Shown here piece after piece: positions 11,431-24,140 of a stretch of DNA of 64,000 nt; position 1 is the stretch's first letter; each line of letters begins with the position of its first letter. This DNA is from Chalara sp. BL73 (lineage: Eukaryota; Ascomycota; Leotiomycetes; Helotiales): positions 1,612,001 through 1,676,000 of the forward strand of contig CAKJVC010000006.1 in assembly GCA_918026815.1 (NCBI GenBank), read 5' to 3'. A program made the position numbers and the translations under genes. The notes below the pieces were generated by a model. The model had not been told where the DNA came from and searched no databases. It saw only the letters and a list, made by a program, of their open reading frames with translations.

Positions 11431-12450
11431 ACGTAGAAAGAAGATTATATCCCCCCGAACCCCTGGGGACCTATGACTTAAATCCCCTCCGAGCCCCTGA
11501 TCTACATTCTAGTACGTGACATTTCTGCACCTGACAAAAAATTGTATTATTTTAAACTGAAAGATTCGTGATTTAGTGGCCAAAAGTTAAAAATAATAAA
11601 GAATCCTCGGCATGTAGAAATGTCGGCCAGTAGAAAAAAATACGCGGTTACTTTAGGCTGCTCAATCAAATTCGAGGCTTGGTCTAGATTGAGGTGAAAA
11701 GTTGTTAGCTAGTGGCGCATAAAAAAAAGCCGAAAAGAAGCCTGAATGCTTATCTTGAATATCTTATAACTTTGAGTCTTTTCGCAGAGTATTCTTATAT
11801 CTTTTGGATTAAGCGTGGTAGGTGTGTCAAACCTTTGCCAACGGAAATAATGAACCATTATCCGATAAGCTTGTGATTAGTACAAGGACCCTGCAAATGC
11901 TTGTTGCCTTGGGATTTCTTTATAAGAACTCAAGCTTGATCACCGCTGCTCGCCGAAGGCACCGGAGGGGTATAAGAAGATAAGGGGCTGTTATACTCTG
12001 TGCGGGTTGAAATTAGCGTCTAACTGGGGTGTAATGTTTGCTCAGAACGAGAACCACTCGTCTAGTGTAATGGAAAGAAAAGAAGCGGAGAAAAGAAAGA
12101 AAAATTTAAGGACAGAATAGGGCCGGAATTAGAATCTCACACCGTGGAGACAAGTGGCACTATGAAGGGGCTGACAGATCTCACTCTATGTTTTGGAATT
12201 GAAGGGGTCAAATCTGGCTCCCACACTCTGTGTTCAAGGGGACCGGTTCACGCCCCTCACTGTACACTGAAACTCTTCAGCTAATATTTGGCTGATTAGA
12301 TGCTCAAACTTGGCCCCTGTGCCTGGCTTCTCCAGCGCCGTCTTCCTAGAGCGTGGCACACTTCGTCTTTGCAGAGTGATCTTGCTGGGATCGCGTTAAT
12401 ACCAATAGGCAATATCTATAGTATTCTGTATTGAGGCCAAAGGATGGTTC
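11431..12450. other. No supported gene
   Basis: No open frame with recognisable content. GACATTTCTGCACCTGAC (about 11518) and the partly inverted GTAGAAATGTCGGCCAG (about 11614) form a weak inverted pair. The rest looks like plain intergenic DNA. Confidence 0.35.
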
Positions 12451-14230
12451 TCAATCATACGAAAGCATTTTGCGAAGAACCATTGGAACTGGAGAACCAT
12501 AGAGTATACATATCAAGTCACCCACCAACGTCTTTCTCGGGGCCATTCCAACGCATCCCTTCTCAGTAACGCAAAATTTCCGTCTCGTATATTGCCCACC
12601 GCAAAGCCATCTCGCGTTTTCAATATCTTTCATCAATTGCCGCACCTTTTCCTCCCGCTCGGGTTCATTTTCGTACACTCCGTAGCCCCATGGCAAAGGA
12701 TAAATATCGTCGAACATGAACTTCCCTTGCTCAGGGGCCTGCCTGATAAACTGGCCGTGATCGAGAAACCGGGAAACCAGATTTTGAAAGTCCCATATAA
12801 TCGGTCGCTGCGGTTCGACTGCGTCGCCAATCATGGTACGAGAGACGGCCTCAACTAGGGGTAGGCTTGATTTTCGGAGAGGTTGGTATGGATCAGTACA
12901 TTCTTCGTGAACAAGATCCGTAGCACCTGCGAAGTACTTGAGCACACTATCAATGAGCTTGGGATTTGATCATAATGTTCCGGTATCAGGGGTAAAGTTC
13001 AGGTCGACCTCCGAAATTTTCTTTACGACATCGAACTCGACACCCCTAACGATAATTTCGTTTTGTGATGCGCCTTCGCTGGCAATGGCATATTCACTCT
13101 TGGAAGCGTCGTACTTTTGATTATATCCAGCTACGATGGTGTCTATATCTCTGCTGGTGGTCCAATCGGCAACCCAGGATGGTAGGTTCGTTGGGTGAGT
13201 CGGCAGCAGTGAAAGCCCAGCAAATGGAAAGGTTTTCAATAGTTTTCCCATTCACGGGTGTGATGAGCCCCGCTGACAAGGATCTTATCTTTTGGCAATC
13301 AAGTGGCGCGATGGTCGTTCAACAGACTTTGAGAATCCGATAAATGCAAGGATTTTATCTTGCCATTGTGTCTCCTTGCAACTTTGGAAAGTAGAAAGGA
13401 TTTTGTCCAAATCATGCAATGGCTCAGACAATAACTTTCCCTTCCACTTCCCTAACAGGACTGGGCGTTTAACCCACGACTTGAGCCCGGCACCCGAATG
13501 GTTCCCTCCTGACATCAGACACTGGGCGACTTCGTGAACTTCTTCGCCCTCGATCATTTCATCTAGCAAAGTGAATTTGGTACAGTCAAAGGAATATGTG
13601 CCATAGTTAACTATGACGTCTCTGGCAGTAACAAACTCTTGAATGACCCAAGCTCTTTCAAACCATTCATTTGAAAATAGCTCCAGTAGCGAGTCAATTC
13701 GAGTTCGAAGCCACTTGTCCTTCTTTCTCAAAATCATATCTATCACGGCTGATGAGCAGTCGGTTTTCGAGGCTCCATAGGATCGCAGAATGCCGTTTAA
13801 AAAGGGAACTGCAAGCCATGATGACGGAGCGTCAACTAGATACACTTGAACGGCTGACGCATTGTAATAGATATCACGCATTTTTTTATCTGGGATTCTT
13901 TCTCCACCTTGCCTTTCTGGTTAATGCAGATGGTGTCGATCCACAATGTTCTTGGCGCGAAGTAGGAGCTAGATTTGCAGAGGATGTTGTAATCACTGGA
14001 AGTGATTGGAAATGGCTTTCTATTCAAGGTAATTGTGCGGTCCTTCTCGCTGTGGCTCTAGACATGGGAAATGGCATGATACGGCGGAAGCGAGAATGAC
14101 TAAAAATATACTTTTTCTAGTTTAGCTTCGAGATCGGTGAACGGAGTCCTGCGTTTGACACGAAGTAATTGGAACTTTTTGCCGTGTTCAAAGCCCCCGG
14201 GTAGACGAAACTTTCTCCCCCTTCCTGCCT
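12451..14230 (-). pseudogene. HET-domain (heterokaryon incompatibility) protein, broken
   Basis: HET-domain proteins trigger incompatibility cell death in filamentous fungi. The N-terminal part reads FQLLRVKRRTPFTDLEAKLE, then after a TAG (14100-14102) SLPPYHAISHV, then after a second TAG (14058-14060, where the family has Trp) SHSEKDRTITLNRKPF. The HET core follows: LWIDTICINQK, then KMRDIYYNASAVQVYLVDAP, then WFERAWVIQEFVTARDVIV. An A7 homopolymer (13881-13887) causes a frameshift between QIKK and MRDIYY. Further stops lie near 13250-13290, before NLPSWVADWTTSRD. The C-terminal block 12945-12451 has KFCVTEKGCVGMAPRKT and GDLICILYGSPVPMVLRK, typical of the HET C-terminal region. At least five lesions make it non-functional. 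The 5' limit is approximate. Confidence 0.8.
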
Positions 14231-15554
14231 GCTGTTCGCTATGTACCAGTTGAACCACCCGCCTGACAGCCCGCGCCAACATCCGAGGACAACCCAGAAC
14301 GGCATCCAAAGCATATTTTTGCTTAAACTCGATCCAGGTACATAAACACCACGCCCGGGCGGAGTACCTAGTAGCAGCATTCCCAGACGAAACCGCAGAA
14401 ATATCTCGGGTACGGCGAGGAACCATCTCAAAACGAGGCTTATTCGTACGTAAAAGCTTTCCCATCCACCAACCTACACTTTCATACTAACATCCTATAT
14501 AGACGTCCTGCATCGCCGCAGTCACAGCATGCAAGCAACACGTGAGAGCAGTCTGCCGCAACACTCCTGACTTCGGCGCTGAGAATCGCAAATGCGACGA
14601 AGCGTATAGGTTTGCATGACGAACACCACCAAGGATAGAAAAGCGTACCTGATTAACTATCAGACCGGCAGTATTTGCGCGATTCGCAAATACAAAATAC
14701 AGTCCACTTATGTGATCTTTCGGACCGAATGATTATTCAAAACGAGTCGGTAATTCATATCCACTTGACTGTTGAAAATAAAGATGAGTATTCAAGTTCA
14801 GTAGGTTCACTCGAGATATAATATTCAGAACGAGCGGTAAGCAAAGCTGAAAGTTCTTAGATCTGTTCATACTCTCATCTCATGACTTCAAGTCAATCAT
14901 CTCGTCGCCTTTGTTCGATCATCTCTAAAAGTCCCTTCATCCGTTCGACATCTGCGTCCACCTTTGAGATGCGTTGCTCGAGCTTCTTCTTCATCTTCTC
15001 ATCCGTGAGGTTGATTGGGTACATGAATCCGTCTTCTATGCCCCGTCTCCCGAGCAGTGATGCGCGCACGAAGGCATACTTGTATGCAAGCTCCGTATAA
15101 GATTCTCTCAGCGAGTAACCTGGGGACCGAGGATGTACCTGTGTTACGGGTATATTGGTTAATTATTTTCCCCAAGATTTTCTTCGGGCAAAACGAAAGG
15201 CGTCAATGGAATGATAGAGACCATGCTCAAGCCGGAGGAGCAAATATTAAGATTCTAGAACAGATAACAGGAAGTAAAGTGGAACAGAATGGACACACGA
15301 CATCAGTAATACGTGCTTACCAAGTAAAGTGACGCAATGTTCTCACACACGTCGATATGCCAATATAAAACAGGGTTCAGAGTCAACAGCATATCGACCG
15401 TCGCACCTAGCACAAGTGGTGGAGCGAATACGAACACCCGAGACGAAACATGCTCTGCTACAGACTTGTCAAAAGGATAATCTCTCTCCAGCATGAGATA
15501 GGGATCAGTATCAGCTCTCGGGTAAGGGATCAGCTTATGCCCTCGGCTCTTGAG

Positions 15555-18500
15555 TAGACTGCGAACTGGGGTCCCACGGGGCGGGTTTTCACCTACTTGA
15601 CCCCACCCGTCGGGGTCCCACCCCATGGGTTGGGGTCTATCAAAAGCACCCACTTTACTCCATGGGGTTTTAATAAGGTGCCAAGCATTTATTACATTTA
15701 CACGTAACATTACAATAGTTGCTGTACAGTTAAAAAAGTTATACTAATAAGTCTACTAATTAAAAAGCTACGCAATATAAACGTATTAAAATTTTAGTTT
15801 GTGAATTTTATTATGTGCTTAGCGCTTTATTGCTAGCGTGTATACTTTTAATAACTTTATTGCTTAACTTATTTTTTTTGTATAAACTACGTTTAATTTT
15901 TTAACACCGGCTTAAATATTTGTAGCTCGTTATTTTTTATTTTATTTTTTGAACTAAATACATATTTTTTATTTAAATAGTAACTTTTTTAGCGTGAATT
16001 GCAGCAAAATTTGTAACTTTAAAGTAATATTAATATAAATATTAGTATAATGTATTTATATAAAATAACTTACGTTCGAATTTAGCTACTAAAACAAATT
16101 TTGCAGCTTTTTAAAAACATTGTAAAGTACTAAGTTAAATACAAAATACGTGTCGAAACGTAATATTATATATTATTTTTTTAACTAGTCGAGTAAATAA
16201 AGCTTTTAAAATTAAAAGCTTAGTGCTTTTTTAGTATTGTTTAATTTCTTTAAGTGTTTTAGTTACGTTTAAATGTTAGTTTTATACTAATTATTATATT
16301 AATTAACTTACTGTTAAGTTTTAATCGATATTTTTTTTTTAGTACAGTTTTTATAAAAGTTTTAACAAAAGTTTTAGCAAAAGTTTTAACAAAAAGTTTG
16401 CGAACAAATTTAATAGCTATTTTTTTAGTACGTGCTATTATAACTTATTAAAATTAAAATAAATATTAGTATAATACAAAATAATATGTACTTGTGCAAA
16501 GTCGCAAATTTTTTTTAAAAAAAATAAAAGTAAAAGTAAATATTAACACGTAAAATTGAAATTATAATTTTGTAATTTCGACGAAAAAACTATAAAAAAT
16601 TAGTATAATAATTAATATAAAAATAAAATATAAAAAAAATAAATATAATACATACTTGTATATAGTATAGTTGTTAGTAAATTTAATTGAAAGTTAAAAA
16701 AAGTTAAACTTGTAAAAAGTAGTTAAATGCTTTAAAATTAAAGCATAAAAACGCGACTGTTTTATTTTTCAAAATAACGCGTACTTTTTTTTTATTTATT
16801 TTTTTTGTACTAACTTATTAAATTTAAACAAAGTTAAACATTTATTGCAATACGTATTTTTAGTGTATTATATTAATTTTTATACTAATTTTTAAAGTTT
16901 TAGTTTTTGTAAGTTGAAATTTGCAAAATACGTTTATTTTTCGGTTGCGTTACTTTTTAATATAGCTTTACTTTTCGAAAAGCAACTTTTTTAAGTAATT
17001 TTTATTAAAATATTATATTAATTTGTATACTAATCGGTTTTAAAAATATTATTATTATTTTTAATAATTCAAATTATAAATTTAATATAAATTTTGATTT
17101 TTTGCAGCAAATCGGTTTTTTTAATAAACGCAAACGCAAATTTTCGAACAGTTTTTTTATTAATATATATACTGTTAAAGCTAAAAAAAAGCTTAAAGCT
17201 ATAAAAAGCAACAGTATTTAAAATCAAATCGAAAAAGCGAAAGCCGCAAATCAAACAACAATTATATACAAAAAAAAAGTTTTTAAAAAGTTTGCTGAAT
17301 TTGTATTCGTATTTTTTGCTAAACAAAAGCGAATAATTAAGCAGTTTGTTTTGTAAATTAAAATAAAGCAGTTCGTTTAATTTTAATTATACTAATTTTT
17401 ATACTAATTTGTATAGTAAACGAAATAACAAAAATTAAAAATTTGTAACAAAAGCTTTAAATTATAAAAAAATTAATAGTTTATATACAATTAATAATAA
17501 TAAAAATTTAGTATAAAAAAATATTAAATATAAATCGAAAAACGAATACGAGTTTAAATATATATAAAAATTAAATAAAAAGCAAAACAGTAATAAAACA
17601 ATTGTCGGCAAATCTGCTAAAAAGTTAAAAAATAACGAAATTGCTAAATATAAACGATTTATTTTAGTAAATTTTAAATTAATATAATAATTTGTATAAC
17701 GCTAATACAATTTCAAAATGTTAAAAAGCTTAAATTTAAGTTTTAGCAAAAAAAATAACGCTAAAACTGTCGATTTTTGTTTCGTAAAATCCGAAAGTTT
17801 GCTGCTAATAAATAAAAATATTTAAAAAAAACAAACTGTTTTTATATTTACAAAAAGTACAAATTTTTACTAATTTTTATATTAATTTACTAACTAATAT
17901 AACAAATTTTATACGTATAAAACTTCTGAAAAATACTTTACTTAAAAAAAAAAAACAATTTAAAAAAATTTTGCAGTATAAACATACAGAAATAAAAAGT
18001 AAATCGATTTACCGAACTTTGCAAATTAGTAACTAGTCGACAATAAGTTAAATAATACAAAATTCGGCTTTTTCGATTTGTTAATAAGCTATAAAAAAGC
18101 ATTTAATATAGTATATATTACAGAAATTCCGAAAAATAAATTATACGAATATATTTTTTTCGTTTATAATAATTTGTTTTTAATAACAAACAATTTTTTA
18201 AGTTAAACAATCGTTAAAGTATTTTTTAGTTTATAAAGCAGCTTTTAAAAGCCGCGTAAACTGTAAATATATATATAATTTTTAAGTATATACAACAAAT
18301 AAAGCAAAAAACTTTAAGCAAATATATTTAATTTTATACTAATTTTTATACTAATTATTATATTTTACATTAATTTTTAGAAATTTAATTATAGCTTTTA
18401 ATATATACAATTTTTTTAAAATAGTAATTTAATTTGTGTTTAAATACTTGTTTTTTTTTTTTCGATTTAATGCTTTTTATTTTTACTTGTACATTTTTGT

Positions 18501-21500
18501 TACTATAAAGTTAAGTAATTCGTAAAACTTTTTTGATTTTTTTAGTTTATTTAAACTAAATACTTTTAACAATTTACTATTTTCGCAAATTAGTTTAAAA
18601 AACTTATATTTTCGATAAAAACTCGAATATTACAATAAGTTTGTTAAATAGTAATTAAATATACAATAAACAGTTTAAACAATTACAAACTAATTAATTA
18701 ATTTAGTAAAACAATTAAATTAAAAATTTTAAAATCGAAAATTTATTGCTTAAAAACAATTCGATTAAAAAATACACTAAATTACCGAAAAACTTAAAGT
18801 TATATATTAAAACTGTAACAAAATTTTCGCATATTTAAATACGCGAAATACCGGTATAAAAGCTTTGTTTAATTATATAGTGTTTCGGCAATACTTTGTT
18901 TATTTTAATTAAAGTAATACAAAACAAAAAAAAGTAAAAAACATGTTTCACGTTATTTTTATAAGTAAATTAGTATAAATATTAGTATAATGTTTAATAT
19001 TAATAGCAACTAATTTTTACGAAACAAGTATTTTACGACTAAGTTTTTGCAACTATTGTTTTACTTCGTACTTTTTTCCGCGCAGTCGAAAATCCTAAAT
19101 AAAAAAAGCTAGCTGTTATACAAAATTTAAATTTCGAACTTTTTTTTGTAACAACTATAAAAAATCGACTAATAAAACAATTAGTTAAACTTGAACAAAA
19201 TATACTTTTAAATATTGTTTTTAAAAACAAAATTGCAATTTTTTTTAATTGCTAGTTTAGTACAACAAAACTATTATTTATAAATATAATAACTTACTAT
19301 ATTAATAAGTTATAAGTTTTTTGTTAAAAATTAATAAAATTTAAAAATTTAGTAAACGTTTATTTCGAAAATGCGCTTACTTAAATTGTTAATAACGTTT
19401 TTTAACAGTACAATTTTTTTAATCGTATTGTTTTAATTATAACTAATAATACAAGTTCGAATATTATAATAGTTTTTAAAATTAACGAATATTTACAAAA
19501 AACTTTAAAAGTCAATAATATTTTAAAAAAAAAAGTTTAACACGTATTGTGTTTATTGTATATAATTCAGTTTAGTTTTTAAACATTTTTAAGCTTTGTT
19601 TAATTAAAGTTTACTAACAATATATTTGTTTAGAATTAAGTAACAAAAAAAAAGCTGTTTAATTTTAAAAAAATTAAAACTAGTAACAAACGTAGTATTT
19701 TATATATACTAGTAAAAATATGTAACACGTAACTTTTATACTAATTTTTATACTAATTTTATATTAAATTCGAAAGTTTGCTATTTTTATTAATTTTAGT
19801 ATACAGCAAAAATATCGATTTTAAAAAGTTTAACAAAAATAAATCAAAAATTTATTTTTTCCGAATAATTTAGTTTTTACATTGTTAATTAATGTATATA
19901 TTTAATAAAACTTAATAGTACATATAATTTTTCGTGCATTGCGTTTTAAAAAGTTTATTAATTAATTTTGCAGTATATACGATTTTATTAAGCTTTTTTT
20001 ATTTTTTACATTAAAATAAAAAAAACTTAGTTATTTAGTCGATTTATTACGTTTTTTCAATTTTTTTACAACAACAATCGGCAAAACAACAAATATAATA
20101 TTGCTTTATATTTTATTAATTTACAATAAATTATTTAAACATTTGCAAAAATCTCGCTAAATATTAACTAAAAAGTTTGTTGTTTAATTTTAAGTAAAAA
20201 ATTTAATTAATGCAATTAACGCTGCAAAAGCTAAACTTAATATTTACTATAACAAAACATATAGTAATTTTAGTAGTTTATATAATATCGAAGCAATTTT
20301 TAATTTAAAATCGAAACTAAAATGTTTTAAAAAAAATTATTGCTAGCTTAATTTCAAAACAGTTAATTAAGCTAAAAAATTTAAACGTTAATTTCGGTCG
20401 TTATACAATACAAAATATAAAAAAAAGTTTACGAATACTAACCGACTTTTTTAAATTCGAAAAATTAATTACGACTTTTTAGCATTAGTATTAAGTCGTA
20501 AACGTTTTACTCGAAATATTTAAAACTTTTATTGCAAAAATAATAACTTTTTTTTTTTTGAAATTAATAAATAGCTAACTATAAGTATATTTACAATTTT
20601 ACTTTTTATACTAATTTTTATACTAATTTTTATATTGTTTTTTTTAAAACTTAATAATCGATTACTGCTACTTATTTAAAAATCGCTTAAAACACAGTTT
20701 TTTAATTTATTAGCAATAGCTAAAAACTTACTTTGTATTCCGATAGCCGATATTAAAGTAAAACGTACTTTTAATTTTGCACGTAATATATACGAATATT
20801 GTTGTAGCTAGCTTTAACCGACAATTATTTAGTCGCTTTTTTTAGTTTATTATTCGCTTGTTAAATATTTATAAACACGTAAATTTTAAAATTTACTATT
20901 TTTAACTATTAATATTTAAAATATAATACTTAAAAATATAAAAACGAAAATTAAAACGCGAAAAAATAACTTTAAAGTTTAATTTAATTAAATTGATTTT
21001 TAGGAAAATTATTACTATATTAGTAATAAAAAACAAAAAAAAAACGAAAAAGTTCGAATTCGTCGTGTTTAAAAACGTTGAAATTACAAGATTTTTAAAT
21101 TTTTACGTTAATCAATTTATTAAAATTAGCTATTTTCGACTATTCAGTTTTAAAATACATTTAAAAATCGCTGCGAACCGTTAATTGAAACAACGAATTA
21201 AAAACTATTTAATAATAGTAGTTAAAAACTGTTTCGATTTTCGATTTTTAATATTAGTAATATTGTGCCGAATACTTTAATAAACATTTACAAGTTAAAA
21301 AAACAAAAAAAAAATTAGTTTTAGAATATTAGTGTTGTATTATTATAATTCACAATTTTTTTTACTTTATTACAATATGTTTAAATTTAACATTTAAAGT
21401 TTAATTTTTATACTAATTTTTATACTAATTAATTACTTTATATTTCAAGTACTTTTGTAAAAACAAATATACAAAATAGCTTTGTTTAACTTGTATACAC

Positions 21501-21775
21501 ATAAAAAAATCAATACTAAAACTGAAAAGAATTATTTCGATACTAAAATATTTCGTATATTTTTAAAATTCCGCCAGTCCGCTTTACATTCTTGTAGAAA
21601 AGTTTGACTGTAGTTTTTATATTTAGTTAATCTTATCGAGGCCCTATTAAGGTTTCGCGGGTCGGAGTCAAAATACACAACCCACCCCACGGGGGAAGCG
21701 AGCCTCGAAGACCCGACCCACGGGGTCCCATGGGTCGGGGGCCCCGGCCCGCCCCGTGGGTTTCTGCGCAGTCTA
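15555..21775. mobile_element. hAT-like element, 6.2 kb, RIP-like interior
   Basis: Bounded by an 8-bp direct duplication CTCTTGAG (15547-15554 and 21776-21783) and by inverted ends TAGACTGCG / CGCAGTCTA (15555-15563 and 21767-21775). An 8-bp target duplication is the hallmark of the hAT superfamily. Both subterminal zones (about 15570-15660 and 21640-21765) are G+C-rich and share words such as CCACGGGGCGGG and CCCATGGGT[TC]GGGG. The interior 15.7-21.6 kb is extremely A+T-rich with stops in all frames, as expected after RIP. No transposase can be read. The insertion-site logic is confirmed by the SRR1-like gene, whose frame is restored if the element and one duplicate are removed. Confidence 0.85.
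15700..21560. repeat. A+T-rich interior with recurrent TATACTAATTTT motif
   Basis: The word TTTTATACTAATTTTTATAC, or its complement ATTAGTATAAATATTAGTAT, recurs throughout, for example near 16030, 16870, 17390, 18335, 18965, 19738, 20605 and 21405, often as a doublet. This suggests a short subrepeat dispersed in the original element and then altered by C-to-T/G-to-A change. Open frames here (17069-17326, 19039-19230, 20993-21184) are chance frames of low complexity and are not annotated as genes. Confidence 0.7.
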
Positions 21776-22680
21776 CTCTTGAGGAACCTTTCATCACCCG
21801 CGCTGAAGTTGGGGTCTTGGAACACGGAGTCTTTGATATCGAATTTTAAGCCTGGAGTAGTTGATAGAATTTAGAAATCAAAACCAATGCATGTGAGAAC
21901 TGCAGACTTACGCAAGCATACCATAACTGTCTCGAAAAGTAAAAGATGGTAGAGCCCGACATTTCTCGGTGCTCCATCGTAACCAATCCCCTGCTCTCCG
22001 CTGTCGTTCCTGTCCCTTTCTACTCCGAAAACATCAGCTTCCCCTTCCATCTCTGATGACGAGCTATAATAGTACTCGTCCTTTGTTGGTCTCAGGGAGT
22101 CTTCACTAGGCCGTTCTTTCCGGCGTTGCGGGAAGTCCAAAGGCAGACGTGTTTGGATGCTCAAGCTCCCCAGCCCGAGACATGCGGCTGAAGTGATTTG
22201 GAGCTGTGGTTGGGAGAGGATATGCTTTGTAAGAAGTGCGTTCAGGAATTTGTTTTGAGGTGAGGCAAGCCATTCCTTCTCTAGCTCTGCCATTTCGAGG
22301 GTTAAAGCAGCCGAGGTAGGTGTTTGCATATTGGGAGCTGCTGGGAGCTGTTGTCTTCACAAGATATTGTCTCTAAGGTCCCGACTTGTTCTTCAACATG
22401 ATAGGGTCCTTGAGGTAACGGAAAAGCTCACCCCCTGTACAGAGTGTTAGCGGCAACCCTCGCTTTAGGGCTCGCACTAGCACATTTAAGGTCTTTTACA
22501 AGAGAAATACCCTTTGTAATTATATTGGCGCTAATGGCCCGTACGGGGGTTAGGGGAACTGTATTTCACGAAGTCTGCGGCTACTCTCGTTTGTGATATA
22601 GTCCCCTCTGATTGGATCATTAGCGCTAACAGCAGCAGGGGTGTATATCTAATAAAGCAGTCGGCCGAAACTCTTTTCAA

Positions 22681-22815
22681 GCTGCGATTCAAGAGCAGAA
22701 TAAGGCTTTTAACACTATTTTGATCGACGTAAAGCTCGCAAAAGCCTCGCACAAGAGGATCTGGCCACTCAAAAGCTTTGCATACAGAACTGTTGGCGCT
22801 AACGGTCCGTACAAG
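22681..22815 (+). repeat. Dispersed repeat copy 1 (see 26790-26960)
   Basis: GCTCGCAAAAGCCTCGCACA, then CTGGCCACTCAAAAGCT and GTTGGCGCTAACGGTCCG match, in inverted orientation, the segment at about 26960-26790. A shorter related stretch, TTGGCGCTAATGGCCCGTAC, lies near 22525. Family unknown. Confidence 0.7.
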
Positions 22816-22820
22816 GGGGG

Positions 22821-23207
22821 ACCATACAGTAGCGTATATACAGTGAGTAACTTTGGGGGTAGACAGGGGGGTGAGTTGCAGTGGTTTTTGCCTGCGACGA
22901 AGGAGCAATTGTACCCCGCAATCCAACTATCACCGAGTAGAGTTTACCCACGAGCACTTGGTATTTTTGTATTACGTCGATACTAATTGCGGCCCTATAA
23001 CCCACCTGACAAGGTACGCAGTCAAGGAGGTTATATGCCCGCAATTACTATATAACGAAAGTCGAGTTTTAATTCATTACCATTTAGATGGGAACGCCGT
23101 ACCGCATCTACACTAACACCGGTGTCATACACAAGCGGCCCGACGCATAATTATTATTGTAATTCACCTCCCTGGTGCACTCCCCTGTATATACGCTACT
23201 GTATGGT
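22821..23207. mobile_element. 387-bp inverted-repeat element (MITE-like)
   Basis: The ends ACCATACAGTAGCGTATATA plus CAG (22821-22843) and CTGTATATACGCTACTGTAT plus GGT (23185-23207) are perfect reverse complements over 23 bp. If the TA inside CATACAG is taken as the target duplication, the element proper starts CAGTAGCG, again mariner-like. The interior has no convincing gene. A direct repeat also spans its right edge: TTTTTGCCTGCGACGAAGGA (about 22885) against TTTTGCCAGCGACGAAGTAG (about 23211). Confidence 0.75.
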
Positions 23208-23496
23208 TTATTTTGCCAGCGACGAAGTAGAAAGAATGCAAAGGTCAGACCTCAACTCAGGCGTTCATCTATAGAAAGTCCGAGAAAAGGCCGTGACAAG
23301 GCGGCCTGCTTCCGCCTTCTGCCCTTCGCTCGTGCCGGTTAGAAGTCTGCAGTTAGCTTACGGCTACATCTTGAACAAGGTCTACATCATGTGATATCGC
23401 TATGGCGCCTTCTACGAACCGTTTTGTCGAATCTTATGTTGTATCATTGGGAAAGAGCTTCAATTCTTCACCATTGCAAGAGCAAATATGCACCAA

Positions 23497-24140
23497 ATGG
23501 CCAAGTCCAAAGTTTCATGCCAGAAGAAGACGCTGAGAGTTGCGGTCGTTAGCGCTGGCCTAGCTGGAGCCGCACTCGCATCGTTCTTGAAATCGTATGT
23601 CTTTTTCCCAGTTGCTTGTTATGTTCATCGTTAAGGCGAGTGATGCCTTAGAGCAGCGTCCCGGACATTGAAGTACAGCTATATGAGAGATCCAAGACAC
23701 ATAAGAAAGTCGGCGCGTATGTCTCCGCCTGACGAGCCTTGCTTTGTGATGACTGACCTTCTCTTCACAGATGGCTGGGGTTGACGCTTACCGCTTAAAT
23801 TCTCCTGGAGCAGATCTGTGGTGAGGAGACTGTGGAGTCAATCTGTGACCGCACGCATAGAAAGCCGGTGGCTGGACTCGTTGGTCACCTAGGGCGGTGT
23901 CTGCTTTGTTGGCGACTCAGCCCATAGTACGTTCTTCCTCTCTCCTTGAGATGATCTATGGCTGAAATTCTGGTGTTCATATAGCCACGGGAACAGTATT
24001 GGGTGCTGGATGCAGCTTTGCCTTTGGAGACTCACAAACGCTCAATCACGCTCATACGAAAGCTGGAAACTGGCCTCTGGAGGTAGTCAAATTTACCCGT
24101 AAGTCTCATGCCTGTTTGAAGCCTCGAGCCAGATCACAAG
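23497..24140 (+). pseudogene. FAD-dependent monooxygenase fragments
   Basis: Group A flavin monooxygenases (salicylate-hydroxylase-like) often tailor secondary metabolites. From ATG 23497 the frame reads KKTLRVAVVSAGLAGAALAS, a dinucleotide-binding GxGxxG region in which the first Gly is Ser. An intron (23595-23656, GTATGT..GCAG) leads to VPDIEVQLYERSKTHKKVGA, and a second intron to WLGLTLTA followed by a stop. The next recognisable block is VCFVGDSAHA, interrupted by an intron near 23928-23983, then GTVLGAGCSFAFGDSQTLNH, the C-terminal FAD/ribityl motif. The substrate-binding middle of roughly 200 residues is missing. It is a clear relic. Confidence 0.75.

Larger units (their letters stand above)
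14893..22329 (-). pseudogene. SRR1-like domain gene split by a transposon
   Basis: SRR1-like proteins are conserved eukaryotic proteins linked to circadian and heme-related regulation; their biochemical role is unclear. Exon 1 is 22329-21912 and holds ITSAACLGLGSLS (family start ACLGLGS) and LYHLLLFETVMVCLR. An intron (21852-21911, GTAAGT..CAG) follows. Exon 2 begins 21851 with FDIKDSVFQDPNFSAGDERF and is cut at FLKS by an element between 21775 and 15555. It resumes at 15546 with RGHKLIPYPRADTDPYLM, through VFVFAPPLVLGATVDMLL to 15321. A 182-nt intron (15139-15320) leads to exon 3 (15138-14893). Exon 3 ends in a likely coiled coil (KKKLEQRISKVDADVERM). Without the element and one target copy, the frame is continuous (966 nt, 321 codons). 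No other lesion is seen, so the insertion looks recent compared with gene decay. Confidence 0.85.

Noticed and set aside
13671..14099. 142-codon plus-strand frame
   Set aside because: Antisense shadow of the HET gene.
17069..17326. Open frame of 85 codons in the A+T-rich block, and similar ones at 19039-19230 and 20993-21184
   Set aside because: Composition is almost only Phe, Lys, Ile, Asn and Tyr, as random A+T sequence gives; no motif; inside the mutated element.
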